Below, one piece after another: positions 36,541 to 47,689 of a stretch of 64,000 nt of DNA. Source of the DNA: Hydrangea macrophylla (Eukaryota; Streptophyta; Magnoliopsida; Cornales; Hydrangeaceae); NCBI GenBank assembly GCA_033977485.1, contig CM066994.1, positions 10,914,001-10,978,000 on the forward strand. The letters run 5' to 3'. The translations under genes and the position numbers were made by a program. The stretch's first letter is position 1, and each line of letters opens with the position of its first letter. A model generated the notes under the pieces. That model made no database searches. It was not told where the DNA came from and worked only from the letters and a program-made list of their open reading frames with translations.

Positions 36541-36670
36541 CTTTTTGTTTTTGTTGTATGTGTTTATCCTTATTGGGGTGTTTCTTTTCCTTTGGCATTT
36601 TTAGCTTTTTAAATCTAATTTGACTTGCTGTTCAAGAAAAAATAGAAAAAATACAAACAACAAAATATTC

Positions 36671-36919
36671 CTTCCGTCCTATTTTATGTGTCCATCTTTT
36701 CTTTTTGAAATGTCCAAAAATTGTTGTCCATTTTTTTAAATTAGTATGCAAATTTTACTTAGTTTTCCAAACTATCATTCCTTGCAATCAACATCAAAAC
36801 AAAATAAAAAAAGCAAGTGCAATGATTATGGGCAATTGTGGAAAATAGGTGCAGATTCTTTTTGTCCCCTTAAATAGTTGAATTCCCCAATATGGACACA
36901 TAAAATAGGACTGAGGTAG
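36671..36919. mobile_element. Stowaway-like MITE
   Basis: The ends are inverted: CTTCCGTCCTATTTTATGTG on the left and the complement of CCTCAGTCCTATTTTATGTG on the right, both continuing into TCCAT. The CTCCRTCCCATxTTA style of terminus is typical of Tc1/mariner Stowaway elements, which duplicate TA. Confidence 0.8.
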
Positions 36920-36944
36920 TGTCCATAAACAGGTACTACTAGAT

Positions 36945-37031
36945 TTGCTTTGCGGCCCAAAGCCATTAAAAAGTTGTCAGGCTTTATGTCACGCTGAAGA
37001 AAAACTCTTGAATGCATGTATTCGATTATAT
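36945..37031 (-). pseudogene. Casein kinase 1 gene fragment
   Basis: Reading the minus strand gives [19 protein letters not shown], then [11 protein letters not shown]. This is the catalytic loop of casein kinase 1 (usual form [12 protein letters not shown]). The catalytic-loop histidine is changed to glutamine. Only about 30 codons are present, squeezed between a Stowaway-like MITE and an inverted MITE array, so it is a gene fragment carried by or stranded among transposons and not a gene. Confidence 0.85.
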
Positions 37032-37032
37032 T

Positions 37033-37661
37033 AAGGATAATGTTAGGGGCACAAATAAATATAACATTTATTTACATATTATATCTCTCTCCTAGTGGTA
37101 CTGGGTTCAATTCTATTAAAGACAATGCTAGGGGCACAAACAAATCTCACTAACACTTATTAACACATTCTATCTCTCTCCTAGTGGTACTGCTATTAAG
37201 GACAATACTAGGGGCACAAACAACACTAACACTTACTAACACATTCTATCTCTCTCCTAGTAGTACTGCGCCAAACAAATCTCACTAACACACTAATACA
37301 TTCTATCTCTCTCCTAGCAGTACCACTAGGAGAGAAAGAGAATGTGTTAGTAAGTATTAGTGAGATTTGTTCGTGCCCCAAATCGCAGTACCACTAGGAG
37401 AGAGATAGAATGTGTTAGTAAGTTGTTCGTGCCCTAAATTACAGTACCACTGGGAGAGAGATAGAATGCGTTAATAAGTGTTAGTGAGATTTATTTGTGC
37501 CCCAAATATTACCCTTCTAGTACCACCAGGAACGAGATAGAATGTGTTAGTAAGTGTTAGTGAAATTTGTTCGTATCCCAAATTACGGTACCACTAGAAG
37601 AGAAATAGAATGTGTTAATAAGTGTTAATGAAATTTATTTGTGCCCCAAATATTACCCTTC
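37033..37661. repeat. Large inverted array of MITE-like units
   Basis: About four units read left to right as GGGGCACAAACAAATCTCAC ... CACATTCTATCTCTCTCCTA GTGGTAC (37045-37320). About five more units in reverse follow (37320-37660: GTACCACTAGGAGAGAGATA GAATGTGTTAGTAAG ... GTGCCCCAAAT). The outer ends are TTAAGGATAATGTTAGGGG and CCCCAAATATTACCCTT. The two halves are complementary, so a transcript would form a long branched hairpin. No coding sequence. Confidence 0.85.
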
Positions 37662-39855
37662 AATTAATATGCGTAAAGCACAAGAGGAAGAAGAAGATGG
37701 TGGTGTTAATGATGACGATTGCGGTCATCCTCATTATGGTCAAGTAGCAAGATGTAAACCATTTGTGTTAAATCAATTGGGTGTTTTCTTGACACCTACA
37801 AACATATAATCATATGAAATGTGTGATATATAGAAATCATGATTCATAATTTCCTCGGGTGGGTTAGCTAAGTTATAGATAGACTTATAGTAGATACTCC
37901 ACAAAACAGGCATGATCCAAAATATTTCCTCCGTCTCATATTAAGAGTTTCTTTTGGGAGTTTCAATTTATTAAAGAGACAATCTTAATTTTGATGAGAT
38001 TTTCAACTTTTCAATATTGCCCTCCTTGAAATTCAAAATTATAATGTCACATCAAAAAAGATAGAGGAAAGAGTTGGATATAATAAAGGACAAATTTGGA
38101 AAGTGTGTATTAAAGTACATTGACTTTTTAAATAAAACTCTTAAAATGGGACACCAAAAAAGGGCATCAAAGACTCTAAATATGGAACAGATGGAGTATA
38201 TACCATCATGAATGTGAAAACATGTGCTCAATGTTTTCACCACTGTGCACAGTTGTCCAGGGCGGAACTATAAATTATTTTTGTTGGGTCAGGGGTCGAG
38301 TATCAGAGGAATTTTCAAAATAAGGAATTAAGGGTAAGTGATATTTGAACTAGAAATGATGGGTCGTAACTATTGAGATTGAATTCGAACTAATAGGTCG
38401 CAACCATGTAGATTCGATTAAAAAGAAAGTTCAAATCCATAGTTTGTCTCTTTGACCAATAGTCATAAGGCTAATAGACATACATGTGTATGAAGGGACA
38501 CTAAGCATTCTATATATAGAATGGATCAATTATCATTTCGATGTTGAATAGATCGCTCTTCCTCATGGAAAATTAGAAGTTTAAATTTGTTGTTTTTCTT
38601 TATACAAAATATAAATTTCTAGATTCTCTTTTCTGCAGAAATAGAATTCTAGAATTGGCTTTTATTTCTTAGTGGATATTTTCGGCTATCTTCAATAGTG
38701 TATATTGTAGATAGGTTTGGCTTCGTTGTACCTTGAATACCGATTTGCAGAATACCCGTTTGCACACCAAATTATAATTATGGTGGGGACAAATACTGTA
38801 TTTAGGGAAGTGCATGTCTCGTACACGCCTTGAAGCATATTATTGGAATACATTTTGTGACTTTGTTTGTCGGTGGATTTTGAAGATATTAAAGACAAAT
38901 TTCCCAACACTGAGAAGTTTACGGATCCTGGAAAAAAATATTAGGGTCTATTTATACATATTTTCTAATGAGATAAGAAACGATAGTGAGATAATATATA
39001 AGGAGATATAAATATAAATTATTCAACGAGGTATGATGTCAAAGAAGATTTGGAACACTTAATTAGATTAGGCTAAAAAGACAATAGATATAATATGGTT
39101 TGGTGCCTAGTATGCTCTTGACTAGAATATCACATGAGGTATTATGTATGGTGTCAAATATTAAGTGAGCTTGACTAAATTTTGAATTTAGAACACTAAA
39201 TTGGGTTGAGCTGAAATAAGAATGAATATAGTAATAAGGTTTGGTATCAAATACTAAGGTGGGCTTGGGCTAGAATATCACTTAAACAACTATTAGAACA
39301 ACTATTAGGGTGAACAAGACTACATTTAGACTAGAATATCACCTATAGTAAAAAATTTTCTCAAATTTTAGAGTAAAATGGACTTCATTTGGGCTAATAT
39401 CCCATGTAGTAAAAAAAATATTTCAAACTTGGGTTGGGGGGTGCTCAATGTAAAGCAACATAGAGCCCGTTTATTATTGTGTATTTGTCTATTTTAAAGT
39501 AGTTCTAGTCGCCCAATTGCTTTTTGATCTATTTGTTTCAGCAAAAATATAAGTGGATCAATCTGGTCCAAAAGTAGTTGGGTCATAAGCGGGTGTTTTT
39601 CAAGATTATTTCTATGTTTGATCAATTCTATAATATTAAAACCAAACCAAAATAAACAGTTCTACTTTTAAGCAGTTTTCCTAATCACAATTAATCAAGA
39701 TCGCATAAGCATAATTCACAGACAAACACACTCATAATCTCATATGAAAACTGCAGTGTAGATTAACAAAACATTGAAAAAGACATTAAAGCTTAAGTAA
39801 CAAGTACAAAACTCTTAAAAACTTAAAACAATTAATTGATTGGGCACCAGTGCCG
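37662..39855. other. Gene-poor region
   Basis: A short acidic reading frame at about 37669-37809 (MRKAQEEEEDGGVNDDDCGH...) is not recognised and may be chance. A CAGGGCGGAACTATA sequence at about 38259 resembles a hAT-type terminus. Between 39020 and 39340 there are imperfect direct repeats around TAGAATATCAC and GGTTTGGT...CAAATAC. No gene recognised. Confidence 0.4.
37928..38198. mobile_element. Stowaway-like MITE
   Basis: The left end CTCCGTCTCATATTAAGAGT and the right end (complement of CTCCATCTGTTCCATATTTA) are inverted repeats. A second inner pair, GAGTTTCTTTTGGGAG and its partner near 38130, extends the stem. Confidence 0.75.
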
Positions 39856-40200
39856 TTAAACTTCTTCTGTAGCAGTTGTAGCTGAATTTGCAATTTTGGG
39901 ACGGCGCCTTGAGAACATTGAGCACATTAATGGTGCAAATGCAATGATAATGATAAGGAACATCGCCACAAAATATATGGTCTCGGGAATTAAAATATTG
40001 CTACTATAAACAAACCCATGACTAGAGGCATTCTTTGGGAGCTGTATTAATGAATGCATTGCCCAAACGGACATGCCGAAAGCTCCAATCAATAAAGCAA
40101 CGTAAAGGCAAATTGAATAAACTGTTTCATACGCCCTCTTCTTAGTCTTCTTCTCAATACTCTTTTCGATGGCACAAACATATGGACACTGATCATCCAT
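39856..40200 (-). CDS. Small two-pass membrane protein, unknown function
   Basis: A 114-residue intronless frame, start ATG at 40200 in good context (ACGAAGATGG). It has a charged N-terminus (EKSIEKKTKKR), two hydrophobic segments at residues about 27-50 (YSICLYVALLIGAFGMSVWA...) and 72-95 (IPETIYFVAMFLIIIIAFAP), and a basic RRR then a short polar tail. No signal peptide cleavage site is obvious. A TATA box lies about 90 bases upstream. Codon use and topology suggest a real small plant membrane protein. I do not recognise the family and assign no function. It is isolated; neighbours are transposons on both sides. Confidence 0.6.
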   Translation of the reverse strand: MDDQCPYVCAIEKSIEKKTKKRAYETVYSICLYVALLIGAFGMSVWAMHSLIQLPKNASSHGFVYSSNILIPETIYFVAMFLIIIIAFAPLMCSMFSRRRPKIANSATTATEEV

Positions 40201-40288
40201 CTTCGTTCTAATGTTTCTCTGATAATTTGAGTTTTTTTTTTTTTTTTTTTCTACTTCTTTCTAACCCTTGGAGATTTCCATAACCCTA

Positions 40289-40296
40289 TATTTATA
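40289..40296 (-). promoter_or_regulatory. TATA box of the small membrane-protein gene
   Basis: TATAAATA on the minus strand, about 90 bases before the ATG. A run of about 18 A (minus strand, 40233-40250) lies in the presumed 5' leader. Confidence 0.55.
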
Positions 40297-40300
40297 GCAC

Positions 40301-41357
40301 AACACAGAACACATAAGAATGCGACTAGTCTAGAGCTTTTTCTTTTTCTTTTCCTTTTCCTATCACTATTAGGAGTTAGAAAAATACTTGAGTTGTGGTA
40401 CTTGGAAACTTTGACTAATGTCATACTTCTCAAATTCACATCTCAAGTAGTGGAATCGCTGTAAATTTTAAATTCACATCCTAAACGATGTGCCAGTTTA
40501 TCCCAAATTCACATCCCAAATAATCTGACAGTTCATTTGGGATGTGAAATATTTGAGATTTAATATATTAGATTTGGGAATGATCCTCAAATCAAAATTT
40601 AGTGAGCTCACTGTCACATCATTTGAGACGTGAATTTGGAATTTAAATTTGAAAATCAAAACATTACTCGAAAAATTTATATTTGCAATTTGGATATACA
40701 CATAAAGGATAAGGACCAAAAATCCCATCGTATTGCAGCAGATTTTATTTTCTGGTTTTTAATTTATTTTTATTTTATTAATATTTATACTATTATATAA
40801 TGGGAGAGGTAGGGGTTCCCATACACTTTTACCTATCACTCATATTTACATCAAACCCAGTAAATTTTGTTATATAAAAATATAAATACAAAAGGACTAA
40901 AATATCATAAAAATGTCAAAAAGCAACTGCTAAATTAAAACCAACTAAGAAACTAACTACAGTTTCTTTTCCCGTCAGTTGCAAAAAAGAAATCTGGAAC
41001 ATTCCACTATTGTGCCTTTACCCAATTTGTCTCTCCCCTCTCTGCTACCCCTTGCTATTCAAACCCCTTCATTTTTAATCAGGCAAATATATTTATGTAT
41101 AAGCGTGTATCCGTACATGTGAAATGTCGATTCTTTACAGAGTTTTGTTTATAGAGTTTTGTTCACATAGTTTTGTCTTTGGAAGAGTTTAGGAATGGAG
41201 TGCAAGAAAGAGCATTGAAGTATGGTTTTGTAAGTGAATATCTATCACTGACATCAAATTGCTATTAATTGTTCTCTAATTTTTCTTGGCTATGGATTTT
41301 TCTAGAATGAATTTCTCTACAGTTTTTTTACAGTGGCCATGACTTTCTCTATAGTGT
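40301..41357. other. AT-rich flank, possible older Helitron body
   Basis: No gene. A short inverted pair lies around 40497-40550 (ATCCCAAATTCACATCCCAAA and its partner TTTGGGATGTGAA). The part next to 41385 belongs to an older Helitron whose 5' end I could not fix; the TATTATATAATGGGAGAGG near 40790 is a weak candidate. Confidence 0.35.
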
Positions 41358-41385
41358 ACATGCGTTGCATGTGCCCGACTACTAG
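41358..41385 (+). mobile_element. Helitron 3' end (older copy)
   Basis: Hairpin ACATGC-GTT-GCATGT (41358-41372), then GCCCGACTACTAG and T. This is a Helitron-type 3' terminus: hairpin, short spacer, CTAG, then the T of the target. Confidence 0.65.
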
Positions 41386-41388
41386 TAA

Positions 41389-43456
41389 TCTATATAATAA
41401 GTTAGAGCGGTGTGAGTCCTTCATATTTTAGCAACTTACAATCTTAGCCATTGAGGCAAGTTTAGATATTTTCAACCCTAAGATCGTTGGTCCACCAAAT
41501 CTCAAAAAATCTCACCCTCACATTAGTCCTCTCACCTAACTCAATCTCTTTTTGAGTTGCCATATCAAAGAGAATCACCACAAGCTATATATATATGGTA
41601 TATGTGAATATTGACTAAAATTAAAATTCTTTGTAGCTACTTTTATTAAGGAGATTGGAAGAAGTAAGATAGCAAAGTTTACATTATTGATGTATGTCAC
41701 ACACATAACACATATATAGTTAATAATTCCTAAAATGTTAGCACTTGAATATTATAATACGCAAAAAAAAATTTTAAATAAATAAAATTTCACTCCATTT
41801 TAAAAATGTGTACGTAGGTTATATAAGAAAAAGAAAATGGTCCCTAATACTAAGTACCAAATTTAAGTAAATTCTATCATGAAAAAAAAAATTCACAATA
41901 TTTTAGCCATGAAAAAACATCTTTTTGGCACCTATAGTGGCGAGTCTCCTTGGCACTATTTTTTGATTCTTAAGAATTCTTTGCATTTGTGTCATGAGTG
42001 GTAATTTTACAGTTACTATTAATTTATAATCAAAGAAAAGCTTTTTTATAATTCAATCATTTTTCAATGACTGGGCGTCTCTGTGTGTAGGGGTGTTTTT
42101 GTGTGTGCGTGCATGTATGTGTTTATGTGTGTGCGACTATGTGAGTTGAGTTGTGCATGTGTGCGTTTCTGTGTGTGGGGTGTTTTTGTGTGTGCGTGCA
42201 TGTATGTGTGTTTATGTGTGCAACTATGTGCGTAGAACTATGCATGTGTGCGTCTAGCTGTGTGTGGGGGTGTTTCTGTGTGTGCGTGCATGTGTGTGCG
42301 CGCGCGCATGTAAGTGTTCACATTACCCATTTTTTAAATTGTTTTATTCATATTTAATACTATGCATAGATATTAGTCATACACTGATTTGTTCTCTCTC
42401 TGTTGTTTTCTTACAGGTTTTCACATCTCAATATTGGGCCTTTCTGTAGCCATCATTAATATTAAGCATATTGAGTTGAATACCTTCTCTCTTTTTTTTC
42501 TTTTTTTTTCCCTTTTATTTTTTCTTATACATCCTCCTTGCAAAGGTAATTTTTTGATTCTCTAGGAAACAAACCCCTTTGAAGTAATTGCTAACTTTTT
42601 TGCCTTTGACAGGTAAAAGCACGAAATGAAATGTGCTTTTGACAGGTAATGTTTGTTTTGTATTTTTTTTATTTGTGTTTTATTAAATTTGATATTTGAT
42701 CTGCACTTACTACTGTTATTGACCCAGACTATATTTTTGTAGAAATGGTTTAGAGATGTTGCATGGGAAATTGAATTTAATAAAAGCCCGTAATGCATAA
42801 TGTTATAAAATTTGTATCTACCTTATGTTTTCAACGATGTACTGTTTTCCATGTCAATATAACTTATGTAATTCTTCTTTTTTACTTTTCAGATTGTTGT
42901 GCATTCACCAGGTTGGGTTAAGCATATCGAGATTGACACTTACACATTTTATAAATTGATGAAGAAACCTCACAGCAAAGTTTAACTAATGATGTAATTA
43001 AATGTTACAGTACTCATTTTGGTATAAGTTTAGATCTTTTTAAACATGGCTTGAAGTTAACAGCCACTGTAATTTTGTTAGTTACATAAATTTGTTTGGA
43101 ATATGATCAAGAGAGTGCTTCTACTTCTAATTTGGTAGGGTAAAAAAAAAAATTTGTCATTATAGTTTCTATCATTTTTTTGTTGTTGTTGTTTGATGAA
43201 GATTACCACATTTTTTGTCTTTGTTGTGATGATATCTATGAATCTGTTATAAAAATTCTAACCATATTACAGTTTAATTTCAAAATCAAAAGCAAAGAAT
43301 TGAAAATATATTGTTGTGTCCGCGAAACCAATGTCTCACATAGGTTTGAATGACATGGACAATTTTACGCAAAAGATTGGATCTTTTGAAATATTGAATT
43401 TCTTTTTTTCTTTTTCTTTTTTTCGCTTCGTGCCCACGGGCACGGATTATTACTAG
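41389..43456 (+). mobile_element. Non-autonomous Helitron H2
   Basis: The 5' end TCTATATAATAAGTTAGAGC follows an A. The 3' end has the hairpin GTGCCCACGGGCAC (43430-43443), nine bases later CTAG (43453-43456), followed by T. Both termini match H1 in solo LTR C (TCTATATAATA; GTGCCC..GGGCAC...TTACTAG), so they are one family. It begins three bases after the end of another Helitron. No Rep/helicase gene. The interior holds a TG/TGCG-rich microsatellite region (42060-42312) and an exon-like sequence at 42893-42985. Confidence 0.85.
42893..42985 (+). pseudogene. Captured terminal exon, unidentified gene
   Basis: A splice-acceptor-like CTTTTTTACTTTTCAG precedes a 30-codon open frame: IVVHSPGWVKHIEIDTYTFY, then KLMKKPHSKV, stop. 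The sharp start at an acceptor and the protein-like composition suggest the last exon of a host gene picked up by the Helitron. I do not recognise the protein. A weaker similar string, IKHIELNTFS, follows another acceptor-like CTTACAG at about 42418. Confidence 0.45.
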
Positions 43457-44887
43457 TTTATAAATATGAAAGGGTTTATACAATTGAAATAGGTTAAATG
43501 ACAAGCAACACCAGCACTTCATGCAATGATTTATAACCCGACACTTATGTAATTTGCACGAGACCACCACACAATTAAAACTATCAAATCAGATGATATT
43601 TTACTACCTTGGCCATTGACCCATTCTACAATTGATCTATATTTTTGTTGCTGCAGATATAAACATGGCGATATTACCTTAGGCGTTTTCTTGGGTTGAT
43701 TGTCGTTCTTTTTAAGACGTTTCAAAGTTATGCCCAAAATGTTCAAATAGTTCAAAAATAAGGCCATGACATCCCAGGATAACACAACTCCAAATTCGCC
43801 GATGTCTCCAATTTTTCTTGCACTGAGGAAAATCAGAATGCTCACATCCTTTTAGAAATTGTTGCTCGGAAAACTGAATAAAAACAATTTGTATTGAAAT
43901 AAAACTGTATCTATATGTTTTTGAAGAAAAAAAAAACTCTGTATTTCCAGACTCTATATCTCGTGTTGCTCTCTATAATTTTGAATGAATAAATGTTGAA
44001 GGTAGGCTCAGTATTTGTAGAAAAATTCTGAACAGGATGGAACGCTAGTGGCTAGAAAATAGGTGAATGTTTGAGGAAAAAGACTGAAGTTAACGTTGGA
44101 AAAAATCTCTGTAAACTTTTTTTGGTATATAGGAAAGTATTTTGTATGAGAAGATAAGGAACTCGCTTAAGCTCAACCCAAACCCATTCCTGAAAGGGAA
44201 TGGTGGTGGAAGCGTGTGGCGAAACCCATTGGGCCTAGGTATTAATCTCCATTCCACAAAATTGGGTAATACTAAGGGGCCCAACCCTCACTCTCACATA
44301 GGGGTGAAAGTTTTTTTTTGGAAAATCAAATTGACCGACGGGACCGATCGGTTTTGGTCGGTATCCTACTGCTTCGGTCAGTGTCGGGGTCTTAAAGGTT
44401 CTGTTATGCTACCCAGGGCTTCTTTTATCAAACGGAGCCTACACCTATTCAAATGATCCAATTGCTGCAACATCTTATGTGCCCGGGGGGCTGGACGAAG
44501 CGAGAGATATATATACACCAGGTATAACCCGTGCTTAAAGGCACTACAAATAATATCCATGCATGCATACTGCCAATAATTAACTTCATATGCCTTTGGC
44601 ACGTTTTAATTAATTACTACCAAACATACGTAATACAATTTCCAAGCAAAAAGTAGTTATGCCAAAAGTCATTAAGCCAAATAGCCTTTAAGTCAAACAA
44701 CCCTTAATTTACTATTGGCTGAAGGCACTGTTGAATAATTAGCAAATCAATTAACAATAGATTCAACTATAACGATTAAAAAAAAAAAGACCAAGCTGCC
44801 CACATTCAACTTAATAATAATTAGGTCTCTTTGGGATTCTTGTAACCAAAAAAGAACTCAGACACACACAAACATAGACCCCCCCCC

Positions 44888-44918
<31 letters not shown>

Positions 44919-47439
44919 ACACAACTCAAATCTCAACCTTATTTACTGGCTTCTTTACTCTTGAGTCTTGGTTCTCCATTTGTATTGAAATGTTCTTTAG
45001 CTTTCCTCAAATGGGTGTATGTTGATTTCCTCAAACCCACCAAGAATCGTAAGTAATACGGCAATAAGCCCTGATAAGCTCAAGTCAGTTTTCAAATCAA
45101 ATAACGCTACATAATTCAAACAATAATAAGGAACATATAAGAAATTGACCAAACGTTATTAAAAAGAAAACAAATTAAAAAAAACATCAAACAATTTTTC
45201 ATGATGTCCTAGCTAACATTTAAAAGTTGGCAATTACATCTTTACTTCAAAATCATACACACAATCCACCCTTCACACAACAAATATCCACAAATTTTTT
45301 TTTTTTTTTTTTTGAAAAATTATGCACATTTGGTAGTCGTCAATAAATCTAAAAGTTGCATGATCAAAAGATTCAAAACTTCAAAAGGTGTGTGTATGAT
45401 TTTTTCACTTAAGCATTAAACTACCTAAGATGTACAACAAATACATTCATAGATTATTTATTTAGGAGGAGTGACCATGAGGAAAAAAAGAGAAGGAAAA
45501 TTAAATTACTCCATGAATCCCAAAGCTACCTCCATCGTTTATTGCTAAAATGGATTCAGATGTGGTTTTTGAGCAACATGCATGAAAGAGGAGAGTTATT
45601 GAGCCAAACCTGATATGATTGCACAACAATTAAATTAATCACCAATTTCGAAAAAACTTAAGCAACAACTCGAGCAACAAAATAAAGTAATAAACACAGG
45701 ATAATGTTGCCTCATCTTACCCTTTTTTTATAAGCACATACAATTTCAATAGATGTTTTTGCATCAAGTTTTGGGTTCAACACACACAGTGTAAACAAAG
45801 GCTTGGAATATTTTAAATAGCATTCAATAGGAAAAGTTAGGGGAATAAAGTAAAGAGAATACAAATCCTATCAAGAGAATCAAGAGAGGGGAGAAAATAG
45901 ACAAAATGGACTTGGTAAACAGCGGTGGTCGGATGTATGAGTCTGTGGAGTATCTAATCCAAAAATGAAAAGAGGGCGTAGTAAAATCATAAGCACAAAG
46001 CAACACCCAAATCTAAACATTACTAGCTTCCTAGATAAAAGTCTTATCCAGACATGATATCAAAACTACTATATTTGCAAAAGAAATGGAGTAGTAAAAT
46101 CAGAAATCCAGACATTAAATCTCATGACTCAAAAACTTCATGAACCAAAAAAAGAGAATTAAGAATTAAGAATTATGGGAGAACAGAATTAAGAATTTCT
46201 TTCTTCTTTGCCTATTTTGAGAAAAGGGCACAGAAGATTCAAACCTGAAAATATCAAAAACATTACAAACAGACATGAAACTGAAAGAAGTGAGAAACCG
46301 AACTAATTGAAAATGTTAAAGTTCTACCTAGATGATTTCTTACCTTTAGAGCTTACCTTGATGATGGGTAGCTGCAAAACCTTAAAGATCCAAACATTAA
46401 AATGTTGTCCAGAACAGAGTATTATAGATAAGAAGGAAAAAAAACACAAAACGTGACATGGAATGAACTGCACCATCTAGAGTGAGGGAAAGAGAACTGG
46501 AACTCAAATGGGTAGCTGCAAAAATTGCTGAGGAGATCCAAAATTGTGGCTTATGTATAGATAGAGATATAGAGAATGTTGATTGAAAAACTTATTTAGG
46601 GAACACTAATTTGGGCAACACAAAATTTCAAAATTTCCAAGAGATAGACATATAGAGAGTGTTGAGAGACAAATTGGGGAGATAATTGATTGTGATTGTG
46701 AAACATTATTATTGATTTGTTGACTGAAATAATAATACACACTAATTTCCGCAAAACTAATTTAGGCAACACTAATTTCCAAAATTTCCAAACCCCCAAA
46801 ATCACAAAAAGAATAATATTGTGAGCAAAATTTTGGAAAGAATAAACCCCCAAAATGTGCCATAAACAAAATACTCACTTGGAAGAAAAGTAAACAAAAA
46901 CCAGAAAATTGAGAATGCAAATTATACACAGAAATTTGCGAATGCAACCAGAAACCAGAAGATGTCAATACACTTCTTAAGAGTTAACATAATCTAAAGA
47001 GGAAACTTCGAAACAACTAAGTTCACAATCCCTTATTTCTTGAGAATGAAACCTCCCAAATCACAAATGGATTAATGAGACGGAAACCCCCAAAATCACA
47101 AAAAGAAAGATAAGAAATCAAAATCCAAAAATTTCCAAACCCCCCCAAATCACTGTTTCCTGAATGGGACCTGATTTGGGACAAAATGTGAGAGTCGAGA
47201 GTCGCCGTTGGGTTGGTCGGCGGTGGGGGAGAGAGAAAAGTGGCCTAGTGAGAGACAGAGAATAGAGAAGAGTAGAGTGGGAGAGAACGTGAGAGAGAAA
47301 AAGGGGATCTAGAGCTCATGTTAGACCTTTTTTTAATTATACCCTAGCCAAGTCATCCATCCTGGTCAGCAAATGGTGTCTATGTCATATTTCTAACATA
47401 TCCTAGTAGGACAAAGTCTTCTAATATAATATAGATATA
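43457..47439. other. Gene-free, repeat-rich region
   Basis: No gene recognised. A hAT-like terminus (TAGGGGTGAAAG then CCGATCGGTTTTGGTCGG) lies at 44300-44370. A poly-C then (AC)n tract lies at 44880-44922. From 46590 to 47110 short direct repeats recur (AACACTAATTT, AAATTTCCAAACCCCCAAAATCAC). At 47170-47320 a GAGAGA-rich sequence looks like a 5' leader read on the minus strand. Possibly one or more degraded elements. Confidence 0.4.
44880..44922 (+). repeat. Poly-C and (AC)n microsatellite
   Basis: About 25 C followed by about nine AC units. Homopolymer C of this length is prone to sequencing or assembly error. Confidence 0.9.
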
Positions 47440-47640
47440 TATATACAGAACACTTCTCGTAATGACGTTCTTACTTTATTAAGTTAAAGACTTCTATTTT
47501 CAGCCCTTAGATCATCACTTTAAAAAATGAAATAACAACAGTGTACTTAATGAAAACTCGATCTAACGGTAAGAACAGAAGTCCTTAACTTAATGAAGTA
47601 AGGGCGTCCTTGCTAGAACTGTTCTATATATATATATATA
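47440..47640. mobile_element. Hairpin MITE
   Basis: The left arm ATATATATACAGAACACTTC ... GACGTTCTTACTTTATTAAG TTAA pairs with the right arm CTTAACTTAATGAAGTAAGG GCGTCC ... GAACTGTTCTATATATATAT. The ends are (TA)n, so the insertion site cannot be fixed. Confidence 0.75.
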
Positions 47641-47689
47641 GTCAGGATCTAAGAGGGTGTCATCTCTTTATTACAGAAAGAGATATATT

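Noticed and set aside
46596..46968. Minus-strand frames with periodic KLVLPKLV / LEILEIS peptides
   Set aside because: Produced by short direct repeats of AACACTAATTT and AAATTTCC; no start context or splice signals.
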